DNA of 64,000 nucleotides from Buttiauxella gaviniae ATCC 51604 (GTDB taxonomy: Bacteria; Pseudomonadota; Gammaproteobacteria; Enterobacterales; Enterobacteriaceae), in the NCBI RefSeq assembly GCF_001654835.1, contig NZ_LXEP01000045.1:19996-83995 (forward strand). The letters are read 5' to 3'. A program made the position numbers and the translations under genes. The first letter of the stretch is position 1; each line of letters starts with the position of its first letter. This document shows positions 18,951-27,827 of the stretch, one piece after another. The notes beneath the pieces were generated by a model, which was not told the DNA's origin, searched no databases, and worked only from the letters and a program-made list of their open reading frames with translations.

Positions 18951-18966
18951 ATCACGATAAATTTTA
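18951..18966. promoter_or_regulatory. CRP site in the paaA-paaZ divergent promoter region
   Basis: TGTGAGCATTATCACG matches the CRP consensus TGTGA-N6-TCACA at 9 of 10 core positions. It sits near the middle of the 285-bp region between the divergent paaA and paaZ starts, in line with the known catabolite control of the E. coli paa promoters. Confidence 0.72.
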
Positions 18967-19054
18967 AATAAACTAAATTATTCATTAAGTTACGAAATAA
19001 ACCAAAAAGGCATGCAATCACGTTGTTAATAAATTATTAAATTACATCTTGCTT

Positions 19055-19069
19055 TTTATGATTCACAAA
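19055..19069. promoter_or_regulatory. PaaX-like half-site before paaZ
   Basis: TTTATGATTCACAAA keeps the TATGATTC core of the PaaX motif and lies 45 bases upstream of the paaZ start codon. A well-matched inverted partner 26-28 bases away was not found, so repression of paaZ from this site is tentative. Confidence 0.4.
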
Positions 19070-19113
19070 TTAAACATTAGTGTCATTAAATGTAATTCTT
19101 AACGAGGTGTTTG

Positions 19114-21144
19114 ATGCAGCAGTTAACTAGTTATCTGGCAGGCCAATGGGTGATGGGACGTGGCAAAGAACGCACTATAAATCATGCAATTAGCGGTGAG
19201 GCGCTGTATCAGGTTACCAGCGAAGGGCTGGATATGGCGCAGGCACGTCATTTTGCTATTGAATCAGGTGGTGCGGCATTACGCGCTCTGACCTTCGTGC
19301 AACGTGCAGCCATGTTGAAAGCGGTGGCAAAACACCTATTGGCAAACAAAGAAACGTTTTATGAAATTTCCGCACAGACCGGTGCGACCCGCGCAGACAG
19401 CTGGGTTGATATCGAAGGTGGTATCGGCACCCTTTTCGCCTATGCCGGTATGGGAAACCGTGAACTGCCTGACGATGTACTGTGGCCAGAAGATGAAATG
19501 ATCCCGCTTTCTAAACAAGGCGGGTTCGCCGCCCGCCATGTGCTGACGTCAAAATCTGGCGTGGCGCTGCACATCAATGCATTTAACTTCCCTTGTTGGG
19601 GAATGTTAGAAAAACTGGCCCCAACCTGGCTTGCTGGAATGCCAGCCATTATAAAACCCGGCACCGCCAGCGCGCAGCTCACACAAGTGATGGTGAAATC
19701 CATCGTCGATTCCGGGCTGGTGCCAGAGGGCGCAATCAGCCTTATCTGCGGTGGCGTAGGTAACCTGTTTGATCTGCTGGATGAACAAGATGTGGTGACC
19801 TTTACCGGCTCAGCCAGTACTGGGCAGAAGTTACGTTGTCACTCAAATATTGTTGCCCGTTCAGTCCCATTCACAATGGAAGCTGACTCACTTAACTGCT
19901 GCGTGCTGGGTGAAGATGTGGCAGCGGAAAAGCCTGAATTTACGTTGTTTATTCGTGAGGTGGTGCGTGAGATGACCGCCAAAGCTGGGCAAAAATGTAC
20001 CGCAATCCGCCGTGTCATCGTCCCGCAGGATCAGTTGGAAAATGTGATTCAGGCGCTGAAAGCCAAACTTGAGAAGATCCAACCCGGTGACCCTGCTCAG
20101 GAAGGCGTGAAAATGGGTGCACTGGTTAGTCTTGAGCAGCGTGACGATGTGCAAAGCAAAGTGAATCAGTTGGTTGCCGTTGGCTGCCAGATTGTGATAG
20201 GTGGCAAAGCGGATGGCTCTCATCCCGGTGCCTTCTTCCCGCCAACGTTATTGCTGTGCCAGCAGCCAGATGAAACACCTGCGGTACATGAACTGGAAGC
20301 GTTCGGCCCAGTTGCTACCGTAATGCCTTATCACGATTCAGAACACGCGATGGCGCTGGCACGTGCAGGCCAGGGTAGCCTTGCGGGAACGCTGGTCACT
20401 GCGAGTGGCGATATTGCACGCCAGTTTGTTCTGGGTGCCGCCCGTGCTCACGGGCGCATTCAGGTGCTAAACCAGGAGTCATCTGTCGAGTCCACAGGCC
20501 ACGGCTCGCCGCTGCCGATGCTGGTTCATGGCGGCCCAGGACGCGCCGGTGGTGGCGAAGAGCTTGGTGGCCTGCGAGCAGTGAAACATTACATGCAGCG
20601 CACGGCGATTCAGGGCAGTCCATCAATGCTGGCGGCGGTAAGCAAACAGTGGAGCTACGGCGCGGCGGTGCAGGAAAGCCCGGTTCACCCTTTCCGTAAG
20701 CATTTTGACGAACTGGAAATTGGCGAGAGTTTACTTACAGCACGCCGGACCATCACCGAAGCCGATATCGTCAACTTCGCCAATCTGAGTGGCGACCACT
20801 TCTACGCTCATGTCGATAAAATTGGTGCGGCCGAATCGTTCTTTGGCGAGCGCGTAGCTCACGGCTACTTTGTGGTATCAGCTGCCGCGGGGTTGTTTGT
20901 TGATCCGGGGGTTGGGCCTGTTATCGCCAACTATGGCATGGAAAACCTGCGCTTTATCGAACCGGTGAAAATTGGCGACACTCTGCAAGTGCGCCTGTCG
21001 TGCAAGCGCAAAACTGCCAAACCGCAAAAGAGCACGGAAGACAAACCGGTTGGCGTGGTGGAGTGGGCAGTTGAAGTGCTGAACCAGGATAAACAGTCCG
21101 TGGCACTCTATTCCATTCTGACACTGGTTGCGCGAAGGGTTTAA
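19114..21144 (+). CDS. paaZ: Oxepin-CoA hydrolase / 3-oxo-5,6-dehydrosuberyl-CoA semialdehyde dehydrogenase
   Basis: Bifunctional fusion of 676 residues. The N-terminal aldehyde dehydrogenase domain (about 1-520) has [19 protein letters not shown], the glutamate motif TMEADSLN and the cysteine motif [10 protein letters not shown]. The C-terminal MaoC-like hotdog domain (about 545-676) has [19 protein letters not shown] with the catalytic Asp/His pair and opens the oxepin ring. ATG 19114 is chosen over TTG 19111 because GAGG is 6 bases upstream. It is divergent from paaA and closed by the hairpin at 21155-21194. Confidence 0.96.
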   Translation: MQQLTSYLAGQWVMGRGKERTINHAISGEALYQVTSEGLDMAQARHFAIESGGAALRALTFVQRAAMLKAVAKHLLANKETFYEISAQTGATRADSWVDIEGGIGTLFAYAGMGNRELPDDVLWPEDEMIPLSKQGGFAARHVLTSKSGVALHINAFNFPCWGMLEKLAPTWLAGMPAIIKPGTASAQLTQVMVKSIVDSGLVPEGAISLICGGVGNLFDLLDEQDVVTFTGSASTGQKLRCHSNIVARSVPFTMEADSLNCCVLGEDVAAEKPEFTLFIREVVREMTAKAGQKCTAIRRVIVPQDQLENVIQALKAKLEKIQPGDPAQEGVKMGALVSLEQRDDVQSKVNQLVAVGCQIVIGGKADGSHPGAFFPPTLLLCQQPDETPAVHELEAFGPVATVMPYHDSEHAMALARAGQGSLAGTLVTASGDIARQFVLGAARAHGRIQVLNQESSVESTGHGSPLPMLVHGGPGRAGGGEELGGLRAVKHYMQRTAIQGSPSMLAAVSKQWSYGAAVQESPVHPFRKHFDELEIGESLLTARRTITEADIVNFANLSGDHFYAHVDKIGAAESFFGERVAHGYFVVSAAAGLFVDPGVGPVIANYGMENLRFIEPVKIGDTLQVRLSCKRKTAKPQKSTEDKPVGVVEWAVEVLNQDKQSVALYSILTLVARRV

Positions 21145-21154
21145 CGGACCAACT

Positions 21155-21194
21155 GAAAACTTCTGCCTGGTTATTGTCCGTGGCGGAAGTTTTC
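21155..21194. terminator. Bidirectional terminator between paaZ and the carbonic anhydrase gene
   Basis: GAAAACTTCTGCC (21155-21167) pairs with GGCGGAAGTTTTC (21182-21194), 12 base pairs plus one T-G wobble, with a 14-base loop. The A-rich and T-rich outer arms provide a short U-tract for either strand; the genes on both sides are convergent. Confidence 0.75.
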
Positions 21195-21206
21195 ATAAAT
21201 GGCTGA

Positions 21207-21842
21207 TTAAGACGCCGTTACTCCAGGATTGTCTGATAACGAGATGAATTTCCCGCATTTGCTATCAAAAGCTTCAATACATCCCGATTCAATATCATAA
21301 ACCCAGCCGTGAAGCGTGATATTGCCCTTCGCAAGCGCTAACGCAACACAAGGGTGAGTACGTAAATTCCCCAGTTGAGCGATAACATTTTGATGCACCA
21401 TGCCGTCCACGCGAGATTGGGTTGAGCTATGCTCTTCAGCTTCGTTAATGGCTTTTGCGGCATCTGCATAACGTAACCAGTGGGCAACGGCTGGCATATG
21501 ATCAAGACACTGGCAGTTGGCGACAGCTGTCATTGCTCCACAGTCCGAGTGCCCGCAAACCACGATGTCACGAACGCCAAGCGCCATCACCGCATATTCT
21601 ACCGAAGCTGAAACACCACCAGGCTCAGGCCCGAACGGTGGCACAATATTACCTGCGTTTCGAATGACAAACAGTTCACCCGGTTCACGCTGTGTCACTA
21701 ATTCAGGAACGAGTCGGCTGTCAGAACAGGAAATAAAAAGTGTTTTAGGATTTTGATTTGATGCAAGTTTTTTGAAGAGTTTGGAACGTTGCGGAAATGC
21801 TTCTTTCTGAAACCTCAAAAAACCGTCAATAACGTCTTTCAT
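21207..21842 (-). CDS. Beta-class carbonic anhydrase, CynT-like
   Basis: Cytoplasmic zinc enzyme of 211 residues interconverting CO2 and bicarbonate. Zinc ligands Cys39 and Asp41 (ISCSDSR), His98 and Cys101 ([12 protein letters not shown]) fall at the E. coli CynT positions, and the sequence is closer to CynT than to the housekeeping Can enzyme. ATG 21842 gives the CynT-like N-terminus [16 protein letters not shown]; a longer frame to 21881 is not supported. In E. coli cynT lies with cyanase (cynS) and cynR; no cyanase gene is present beside this copy, so bicarbonate supply for cyanate detoxification cannot be assumed. Confidence 0.9.
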   Translation of the reverse strand: MKDVIDGFLRFQKEAFPQRSKLFKKLASNQNPKTLFISCSDSRLVPELVTQREPGELFVIRNAGNIVPPFGPEPGGVSASVEYAVMALGVRDIVVCGHSDCGAMTAVANCQCLDHMPAVAHWLRYADAAKAINEAEEHSSTQSRVDGMVHQNVIAQLGNLRTHPCVALALAKGNITLHGWVYDIESGCIEAFDSKCGKFISLSDNPGVTAS

Positions 21843-22016
21843 CGTAAGCCCTATATATCTTTTGTGCCAACATGATGCCACGCTGATAATGGCAGATCAA
21901 TAAACTGTCATGCGATATATATATCCACATATTTATTGTTATTATATTTCACCCTATTTTTAATGTTGCTTTATATCCTCTTGGTTCGAATAATCCGCAT
22001 TGGTTTCTGGTCACTA

Positions 22017-22931
22017 TCACGCCTCCTCACCCAACCGCGTTATCACCCTGCGCAAATAAGTCAGCACTGCCGTTGCCGTTTCGCTCAACGAGGATTCAGC
22101 AAGCGTTACCGCGCCAACATCCATGTAGGTGGTGCTGTCAGCAATGCTGCGGCGCATCACGCGTAACCCTTCGAGCGACCAAGGGCGGTAAACCAGATCC
22201 GACAATATCGTCACGCCCTTTCCTTTTGCGACCAGACTGCGCACCGTTTCGAACGATGTGGTGGTGAAAAAGATATTTGGGCTGCCACCACGTGTGCGCC
22301 AGTGCTCTTTAATCACGTCAGGATATTCGTCAGTATCCAGCAGCAAGAATGGCTGGTTTTCGATATCTGCCAGATGAATAACGGACTGGTTCAATAGCGG
22401 GTGGCCTTGTGCGGCCCAAAGTCGGCGCGGTGAGCGAATAAAGATTTCTGTTTCCAGGGTGTTGTCGTGAGCAATATTTGAGGTTAATAGCAGCGAGAAA
22501 TCAATATTCTTACGTTTTAATGATTCGGTTAATTCCTGTGGATTCTCCTCAATGAAATTAATCGTCATTAATGGGAAGTGCTGTTCAACTTCAATAATAA
22601 TCGCCGGAAGCAAATAGGCGGAAAGCGTTTTGGCGATGCCAATATTCACTGTGCCTTGTTCCAGTTGCGGTTGGTGTAGCAAATCGTCGATGGCAAGCTG
22701 GCTGTCATTAATAATCTTACGAGCGTAATGCAGGAAGCGCTCTCCTGCGGCGGTGAGTTCAATACCTTTTGGCTGGCGCAAAAACAGCTGGTTGTTTAAC
22801 GAGGATTCAAGGTTACGCATGGCGACCGTCATAGACGACTGCGAGATATTACAGCGCGATGCCGCTTTGGAAATCTGCTGTGTTTGCGCAAGCGCGATGA
22901 AAAACTCCAGCTGCCGCAGTGTGAACCTCAT
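22017..22931 (-). CDS. LysR-family transcriptional regulator
   Basis: Regulator of 304 residues with an N-terminal winged helix-turn-helix (MRFTLRQLEFFIALAQTQQ to SLNNQLFLRQPKG, residues 1-65) and a substrate-binding C-terminal domain (from about residue 90). It is divergent from a DMT-family transporter gene 204 bp away, the usual layout for a LysR regulator and its target, so I infer control of that transporter. The N-terminus resembles CynR- and CbbR-like regulators, but nothing in the sequence identifies the effector. The downstream carbonic anhydrase gene is on the same strand 174 bp away and could be read from this promoter. Confidence 0.88.
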   Translation of the reverse strand: MRFTLRQLEFFIALAQTQQISKAASRCNISQSSMTVAMRNLESSLNNQLFLRQPKGIELTAAGERFLHYARKIINDSQLAIDDLLHQPQLEQGTVNIGIAKTLSAYLLPAIIIEVEQHFPLMTINFIEENPQELTESLKRKNIDFSLLLTSNIAHDNTLETEIFIRSPRRLWAAQGHPLLNQSVIHLADIENQPFLLLDTDEYPDVIKEHWRTRGGSPNIFFTTTSFETVRSLVAKGKGVTILSDLVYRPWSLEGLRVMRRSIADSTTYMDVGAVTLAESSLSETATAVLTYLRRVITRLGEEA

Positions 22932-23135
22932 AGTTTTAAACTATACCTCGCCATGAAAAAGATGAATTAGATTTGGTTGCCTCGCAACCCTACCATAGTC
23001 CTCAGTGAACCGATGATTCGATAACTCGCTGGTGTCCACCGCTAGATCCACGCAGTCTTTATCAGCTGCATGAAATTGCTTATATGCATTGAATCTATAC
23101 CTGAGTGTATTAAACCGTTTTCTGGAACTCAAATT

Positions 23136-24056
23136 ATGCCGTATTTACTGTTAAGCCTTGCCGCCTGCTTCTGGGGTGGAAACTACGTTGTGGGCCACGA
23201 ACTGGTCGCGCAGGTTGACCCTATTGTGCTGTCCGAGGCCCGCTGGATGCTCACCGCCCTGTTGCTCATCAGCCTCTATTTCCGGCAGATAAAGGCGCAA
23301 TGGCAGGCGATGGTCGAGGCAAAATACACAGTGTTTTTCCTCGCTTTATGCGGGCAAGTGTTATTCCCGGTGACGCTATATATCGGCCTGCAATACACCT
23401 CATCATTAAATGCGGCGATATATTTATCCACCACGCCCGCATTAGTGTTGCTGATTAATAAGTTTATTTTCAAAGAGGCTATTTCACGGCGCAATATTTA
23501 TGGTGTGGTGCTTAGCTCTTTGGGCGTGATCTATCTGGTGATGCAAGGCGACCTTCTACATATGGATACGCTTAAAAACCTAAACCGGGGTGATGTGTGG
23601 ACCATGGGTTCGGCTGTCAGTTGGGCATTGTACTGCGCGTTCTTGCGCCTCAAACCAAAACAGGTTGGTGGGAATGCATTTGTTGCGGTAAGTGCCGCAA
23701 TTGGAGCAATAGTGCTGCTGCCGGTGTTATCACTCTATTCGGCGGCCCACTATGCATCTGAGATGAAAGTCTACTTTAATTCAGGCTTCTTATTAGGGCT
23801 GGGTTACCTGGTTATCTTCCCGTCATGGCTGTCATATTTGCTGTGGAATAAAGGTATTCAGGCGATTGGTGCTACACGCGGTGAAGTTTATTCGCACCTT
23901 ATTCCGCTTAGCGGTGGCGTGTTTAGCGTGCTGTTCCTCAATGTACCGTTACACGGTTTTCATCTCGTCAGCGCACTGCTTATCACGCTGGGAATTGCAC
24001 TTTGCTCGATGGCTACAAAGCAGAAGGTTTTAGCTCCTGACCCATGCAGTCGATAA
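23136..24056 (+). CDS. DMT/EamA-family transporter
   Basis: Inner-membrane protein of 306 residues with ten predicted membrane helices in two EamA repeats (first ACFWGGNYVVGHELV, second GDVWTMGSAVSWALYCAFLR). Such proteins export or import small metabolites; the substrate is unknown. I start at ATG 23136 (MPYLLLSLAACFWGG); the frame to 23070 adds a non-family leader. The C-terminal tail (about the last 14 residues, KQKVLAPDPCSR) runs into an antisense LysR-gene relic that starts at 24013, so the original end of this gene may have been replaced. It is divergent from the LysR regulator. Confidence 0.85.
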   Translation: MPYLLLSLAACFWGGNYVVGHELVAQVDPIVLSEARWMLTALLLISLYFRQIKAQWQAMVEAKYTVFFLALCGQVLFPVTLYIGLQYTSSLNAAIYLSTTPALVLLINKFIFKEAISRRNIYGVVLSSLGVIYLVMQGDLLHMDTLKNLNRGDVWTMGSAVSWALYCAFLRLKPKQVGGNAFVAVSAAIGAIVLLPVLSLYSAAHYASEMKVYFNSGFLLGLGYLVIFPSWLSYLLWNKGIQAIGATRGEVYSHLIPLSGGVFSVLFLNVPLHGFHLVSALLITLGIALCSMATKQKVLAPDPCSR

Positions 24057-24180
24057 AATATTCGTAAGCCGGAGTCAGTACCTGGTCTTTTCGCAGCATA
24101 AAACTAAAGGTGATGCGTGAATTCTGAAGACTGAGACAATCATTCAGTACGGCAAAATTCACGCAATCAAAGGGACCTTT
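24013..24180 (-). pseudogene. C-terminal relic of a LysR-family regulator
   Basis: On the minus strand a 55-codon frame bounded by stops at 24181-24183 and 24013-24015 reads GPFDCVNFAVLNDCLSLQ, then RITFSFMLRKDQVLTPAYEY, FIDCMGQEL. This resembles the last 50 residues of a LysR effector domain, where a hydrophobic strand is followed by an MxRKDxxLTPAxxxFI helix. There is no start codon or DNA-binding domain; the rest was lost. It overlaps the last 44 bases of the DMT-transporter gene on the opposite strand. The assignment rests on pattern only. Confidence 0.5.
24114..24165. repeat. Inverted repeat, 10-bp arms
   Basis: TGCGTGAATT (24114-24123) and AATTCACGCA (24156-24165) are exact reverse complements. 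A second short pair lies inside (CTGAA at 24124-24128, TTCAG at 24143-24147). It falls within the LysR relic and between convergent genes, so it may act as a transcript end; no T-run is present. The outer arm shares CGTGAATTCTG with the repeat at 6977. Confidence 0.55.
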
Positions 24181-24184
24181 CTAT

Positions 24185-24658
24185 TTAGTTATCGCAGTGG
24201 CCTTGCTGGGCCAGTTTCACTTCCGGTTTGGAAACTACCCGCTTACCTTCGGTTTCAGAAGATTCGCTCAAACCTGCACCGCCGACAAAAGCCCCCATCT
24301 TGATATATTGTCTGATGAAGTAGTTTTTCCCAGCTTGCATGAATAACGACAGGTCGTTTGGAGAGAATTCGGACTCAGTAGAAATTTTGTGCGTCTGGTT
24401 ACCTGTTACTTGCGTATAGAAGAACGTTCTGTCCGCAGTTTCACCCACACATTTGCCATCGACATACACATCTTTTTTAAGTGATTTACCCGCAAAGCTA
24501 TCGCGATAAATATATAGCCCAGCTTTATCTTGCTCTGGAGCAGGGAATGTTTTGGCATTAATAGATTCTTGCTCTGGAGCCAAAGGGACACTTGCACAAC
24601 CACTGAGAAGTAGTGCGGCTAAAACAGAGGCAGAGAGAAATAAATTTTTAATTTTCAT
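24185..24658 (-). CDS. DUF2846-like lipoprotein
   Basis: Predicted lipoprotein of 157 residues. The signal peptide MKIKNLFLSASVLAALLLSGC ends in lipobox LLSGC; the mature domain (AGLYIYRDSFAGKSLKKDVYVDGKCVG and GKNYFIRQYIKMGAF) fits the DUF2846 lipoprotein family, whose function is unknown. ATG 24658 is used: AAGGA lies 9 bases upstream, whereas the GTG at 24664 would be too close to it. The gene stands alone, with an AT-rich 387-bp region upstream shared with tyrP. Confidence 0.82.
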   Translation of the reverse strand: MKIKNLFLSASVLAALLLSGCASVPLAPEQESINAKTFPAPEQDKAGLYIYRDSFAGKSLKKDVYVDGKCVGETADRTFFYTQVTGNQTHKISTESEFSPNDLSLFMQAGKNYFIRQYIKMGAFVGGAGLSESSETEGKRVVSKPEVKLAQQGHCDN

Positions 24659-25045
24659 TTGCACAAATCCTTTTATATAAGCTGTGTATTTTTATTTTTT
24701 GCACGCAAAAAGCCACAAGCATCTGAAAGACACTTATTTACGCTTGAGAATTTAAGACGGAGTAATGTCACTAATGATGAATAAAAGATCAAGCAATCAA
24801 TAGGATAAATACCAATAATGGTAGGGTATGTATTTCACCGTTCCTTAACTACAATTTCCCTAAGAATCTTCCTGGTGCAATAAATAAAGACTCGTATTCA
24901 CTACCAGTCTGAATAATATGAACACCAACAAAAAAACGTAAACATAAAATTACACCTCATGTAACCCTCATTTGACGGAGTCATAACAATCCCTTACCCT
25001 GCGCGGCATAATCTCGTTATTACAAGCGTAAATTCAGAGGGAAGC
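24659..25045. other. Divergent intergenic region, lipoprotein gene / tyrP
   Basis: A 387-bp AT-rich region with no supportable ORF. The right third holds the tyrP promoter with two TyrR boxes (24937-25000). The left part should contain the promoter of the lipoprotein gene on the minus strand; I could not place it with confidence. Confidence 0.6.
24937..25000 (+). promoter_or_regulatory. tyrP promoter with two TyrR boxes
   Basis: CGTAAACATAAAATTACA (24937-24954) matches the TyrR box TGTAAA-N6-TTTACA at 10 of 12 positions; TGTAACCCTCATTTGACG (24960-24977) is a weaker box of about 8-9 of 12. They begin exactly 23 bp apart, the spacing known for the E. coli tyrP double box. The downstream box overlaps a -35 TTGACG (24972-24977), with TACCCT 17 bases further on as -10 (24995-25000). 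This layout suggests tyrosine-dependent repression and phenylalanine-dependent activation as in E. coli. Confidence 0.75.
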
Positions 25046-26257
25046 GTGAAGAATCGCACTCTTGGCAGTATCTTTATCGTCGCCGGTACCACTATTGGCG
25101 CAGGAATGTTGGCAATGCCGCTGGCTTCAGCAGGTGTTGGATTTGGGGTGACTTTCCTGTTGCTCATCGGCCTGTGGGGGTTGATGTGTTACACCGCACT
25201 GCTTCTGGTCGAAGTTTATCAACACGTTTCCGCCGACACCGGCCTTGGCACCCTTGCCCGCCGCTATCTTGGAAAACCAGGGCAATGGCTTACCGGTTTT
25301 AGCATGTTGTTCCTGATGTATGCGCTGACGGCGGCGTACATCAGTGGTGCCGGTGAACTGCTGGCCGCAAGTTTGAACCAATGGTTTGCGTCCTCCATCT
25401 CCGTTACAAGTGGGGTTTTGCTGTTCACGATTGTTGCCGGTGGCATTGTTTGCATCGGTACCCATATGGTGGATATGTTCAACCGCGTGCTGTTTAGCGC
25501 CAAGGTGATTATGTTGGTGGTGATGCTGGGGCTGATGATGCCGCACATCCATCACACTAATTTACTGACGTTGCCGCTGGAGAAAGGCCTCGCGCTTTCA
25601 GCCATTCCGGTGATCTTCACTTCGTTTGGCTTCCACGGCAGCGTGCCGAGTATTGTCAGTTACCTTGATGGCAACCTGCGCAAACTGCGTTGGGTGTTTA
25701 TCATCGGCAGCGCAATCCCGTTAGTTGCTTATATCTTCTGGCAAGTTGCTACGCTGGGTGCGATTGATTCGGGTGTGTTTAGCGGGCTGTTAGCCAATCA
25801 TTCGGGTCTGAATGGTTTGTTGCAGGCGGTTCGTGAAGTGGTGGCCTCGCCGCACGTCGAATTGGCGGTGCATCTATTTGCGGATCTGGCGCTGGCAACT
25901 TCATTCCTGGGAGTGTCGTTAGGGTTGTTTGATTACCTGAGCGACCTGTTCAACCGTAAACGTAATGCATCGGGCCGTGCGCAAACAGGGTTGATGACGT
26001 TTGTACCGCCGTTGGTTTTCGCCCTGTTTTACCCGCAAGGATTTGTGATGGCGCTGGGTTATGCCGGTGTTGCGCTGGCAATACTGGCACTCATCATCCC
26101 GTCACTTTTGGTCTGGAAAAGTCGCCAGACTCAAAAAGAGCCTGGCTACCGTGTTGCTGGTGGCAAACCGCTGCTGATTCTGGTGTTTGCCTGCGGTATC
26201 GCCGTGATTGTGATTCAGGCGATGATTGCGTCCGGCGCTTTGCCGGAAGTGGGTTAA
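25046..26257 (+). CDS. tyrP: Tyrosine-specific permease
   Basis: Proton-coupled tyrosine importer of 403 residues, the same length as E. coli TyrP and closely matching it throughout ([20 protein letters not shown] at the start, ASGALPEVG at the end). It belongs to the hydroxy/aromatic amino acid permease family with 11 predicted membrane helices. The start is GTG 25046 with GAGGGAAGC upstream. The stop codon is immediately followed by the stop codon of the convergent ABC membrane-domain gene, leaving no space for a terminator between them. Confidence 0.96.
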   Translation: MKNRTLGSIFIVAGTTIGAGMLAMPLASAGVGFGVTFLLLIGLWGLMCYTALLLVEVYQHVSADTGLGTLARRYLGKPGQWLTGFSMLFLMYALTAAYISGAGELLAASLNQWFASSISVTSGVLLFTIVAGGIVCIGTHMVDMFNRVLFSAKVIMLVVMLGLMMPHIHHTNLLTLPLEKGLALSAIPVIFTSFGFHGSVPSIVSYLDGNLRKLRWVFIIGSAIPLVAYIFWQVATLGAIDSGVFSGLLANHSGLNGLLQAVREVVASPHVELAVHLFADLALATSFLGVSLGLFDYLSDLFNRKRNASGRAQTGLMTFVPPLVFALFYPQGFVMALGYAGVALAILALIIPSLLVWKSRQTQKEPGYRVAGGKPLLILVFACGIAVIVIQAMIASGALPEVG

Positions 26258-27148
26258 TTAGACAAGACCTGTGTTGACGCGTTTGCCTATCTCTTTAAGC
26301 TGCGAGTACTTCTCAAGCAGAGATGGGCCGTCATCAAGGCTCATGGCAAACATCCACATGTAGGTCATGACAGAGTAAATATGCCCGGCGTTCCCGACAC
26401 CTTTCACGGTCATAAGCCAAATGGTCATCGCGAACAGGAACGCTGCGGCAATACCAATAGATAAATAGCCGTATGCCTCCCGGTCGGACAAACGAATACG
26501 CACACGCGCCAAAAAGTTGTAATGCTTGTTCAGTGTGTTTTCACTGGCTGTGCCGACAAAACCCACCTCTTTTTCCAGCCTGTCGTTGAGTTTCTCATAC
26601 AACATTTCGTTTTTACGCGTATAGCTCGGAAGGAACATGGCGAAGAAAATCAACACGCCAAAACAAGCGACACCCGCCCAGAACTCAATAGTCAGCAACA
26701 TAATCACTGCGCCGATAATCGAAGCGACAGAGGTAATCAGTAGCGGCAGGTGTGTTTCGAAGAAATTGACAAATTCACGTGACAACGTCACGCGGGCGGC
26801 AATGGTCGAATGACTATGGTCGTCCTCACGCTGTGCAAGGATCACCGGCACGGCAAGACCGGCATAGATTCTGGCAAATGTCCGGGTATCCATGCTGCGG
26901 CGTGCAGCGCCTATCGCCCACATCACAAAGACCACCAGCGCATACAGCAATGCATGTAGCGGTTGCCCTTTAATGATGGCGTTGATGGCAAATCCGGCCA
27001 TTAATGGATAGAGCAAATAGATGATGTTTTCAGCGACCACCAGCATCAGCGTAATCACTAATTTTTTACTGTGGAGTTTTGCGAGTTTTTTTAATGTATT
27101 CATTGCGCCGCGTGATGGTTTAAGCTCCGCGGTTTGGGTCGTATGCAT
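26258..27148 (-). CDS. ABC transporter six-transmembrane-domain protein without ATPase
   Basis: Membrane protein of 296 residues of the ABC_membrane_3 type. About six hydrophobic segments are visible (around 30-55, 65-85, 130-165, 160-185, 225-250, 255-280), but no Walker A, signature or Walker B motif and no room for a nucleotide-binding domain. No ATPase gene is adjacent. Its start at 27148 faces a divergent TetR-family gene across two palindromes that would cover its promoter, so repression by that TetR protein is likely. Function is unknown; an efflux-related role is an inference from the pairing. Confidence 0.78.
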   Translation of the reverse strand: MHTTQTAELKPSRGAMNTLKKLAKLHSKKLVITLMLVVAENIIYLLYPLMAGFAINAIIKGQPLHALLYALVVFVMWAIGAARRSMDTRTFARIYAGLAVPVILAQREDDHSHSTIAARVTLSREFVNFFETHLPLLITSVASIIGAVIMLLTIEFWAGVACFGVLIFFAMFLPSYTRKNEMLYEKLNDRLEKEVGFVGTASENTLNKHYNFLARVRIRLSDREAYGYLSIGIAAAFLFAMTIWLMTVKGVGNAGHIYSVMTYMWMFAMSLDDGPSLLEKYSQLKEIGKRVNTGLV

Positions 27149-27172
27149 GACTTTATATTCTTAAATTGTTAT

Positions 27173-27192
27173 TCTTGAGCGGTTGCTCAAGA
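27173..27192. promoter_or_regulatory. TetR-type operator O1
   Basis: TCTTGAGC (27173-27180), GGTT, GCTCAAGA (27185-27192): a perfect 8-bp inverted repeat with 4-base centre. It sits 25 bases upstream of the ABC membrane-domain start and shares the TTGAGC-N4-GCTCAA core with O2, whose centre is 33 bp away, about three helical turns. Confidence 0.75.
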
Positions 27193-27206
27193 GTAAAGGA
27201 AGTCTA

Positions 27207-27224
27207 TTTGAGCACTTGCTCAAA
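27207..27224. promoter_or_regulatory. TetR-type operator O2
   Basis: TTTGAGC (27207-27213), ACTT, GCTCAAA (27218-27224): a perfect 7-bp inverted repeat with the same TTGAGC-N4-GCTCAA core as O1. It ends 19 bases before the tetR-family start codon, so the regulator should repress its own gene as well as the divergent one. Confidence 0.75.
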
Positions 27225-27242
27225 GTCAACGAAGGTGCCGTG

Positions 27243-27827
27243 ATGAAAGAGAAAGCGTCTGTTCTGAAAGAGAATATTCTTGATGCAGCGATCGCCCTGT
27301 TTACTGAAAAAGGAGTGGAAAAGGTCACCACTCGCGAACTAACAGAACAGGTTGGGATAGCCCGTAGCCACATTTACCACTACTTCCCAGACTGGCAGAC
27401 GTTATGCATTGAAGCATTTTCGCGCTTTATGTACGCCGAGTTGGCAGCTTTTAGCCAAAAAACGCGCGCCTTGCCGCCCGAACAGGGTTTGAATATTTTT
27501 GTGGAAGATTATTTACCCGACCGCGCTGATGCCGTGTGGGAGTTGTACGGATCGTTATGGCGCCTCGCGGTGCATAACAAGGTTTATGCGGAACTGGCAT
27601 TAACGTTGACCGAAAAATGGGATGCTTTGTTGGCGAGTATTATTGAGGCGGGTATTGAAAGCGGCGTTTTCCGTCAGACCGATGTCTTGCGAGTAACCCG
27701 TCAGCTTGGTGCATTGCTTAACGGGTATTCGGATCAACTGATTATCGACAGCGCGCCACTTGCCCGCGATCAGGCCTTAGAAGATATCCAGGCTTTTATC
27801 AGTCAGATTTTAATTATGGGTAAGTGA
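27243..27827 (+). CDS. TetR-family transcriptional regulator
   Basis: Regulator of 194 residues. The N-terminal helix-turn-helix is clear (ILDAAIALFTEKGVEKVTTRELTEQVGIARSHIYHYF, residues about 10-48), followed by a helical ligand-binding domain with TetR_C-like sequence. ATG 27243 after AAGGTG is preferred to the frame start at 27183, which would run translation through operator O2. It is divergent from the ABC membrane-domain gene with two matching palindromes between them. Its last 14 bases overlap the end of the convergent binding-protein gene. Confidence 0.88.
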   Translation: MKEKASVLKENILDAAIALFTEKGVEKVTTRELTEQVGIARSHIYHYFPDWQTLCIEAFSRFMYAELAAFSQKTRALPPEQGLNIFVEDYLPDRADAVWELYGSLWRLAVHNKVYAELALTLTEKWDALLASIIEAGIESGVFRQTDVLRVTRQLGALLNGYSDQLIIDSAPLARDQALEDIQAFISQILIMGK

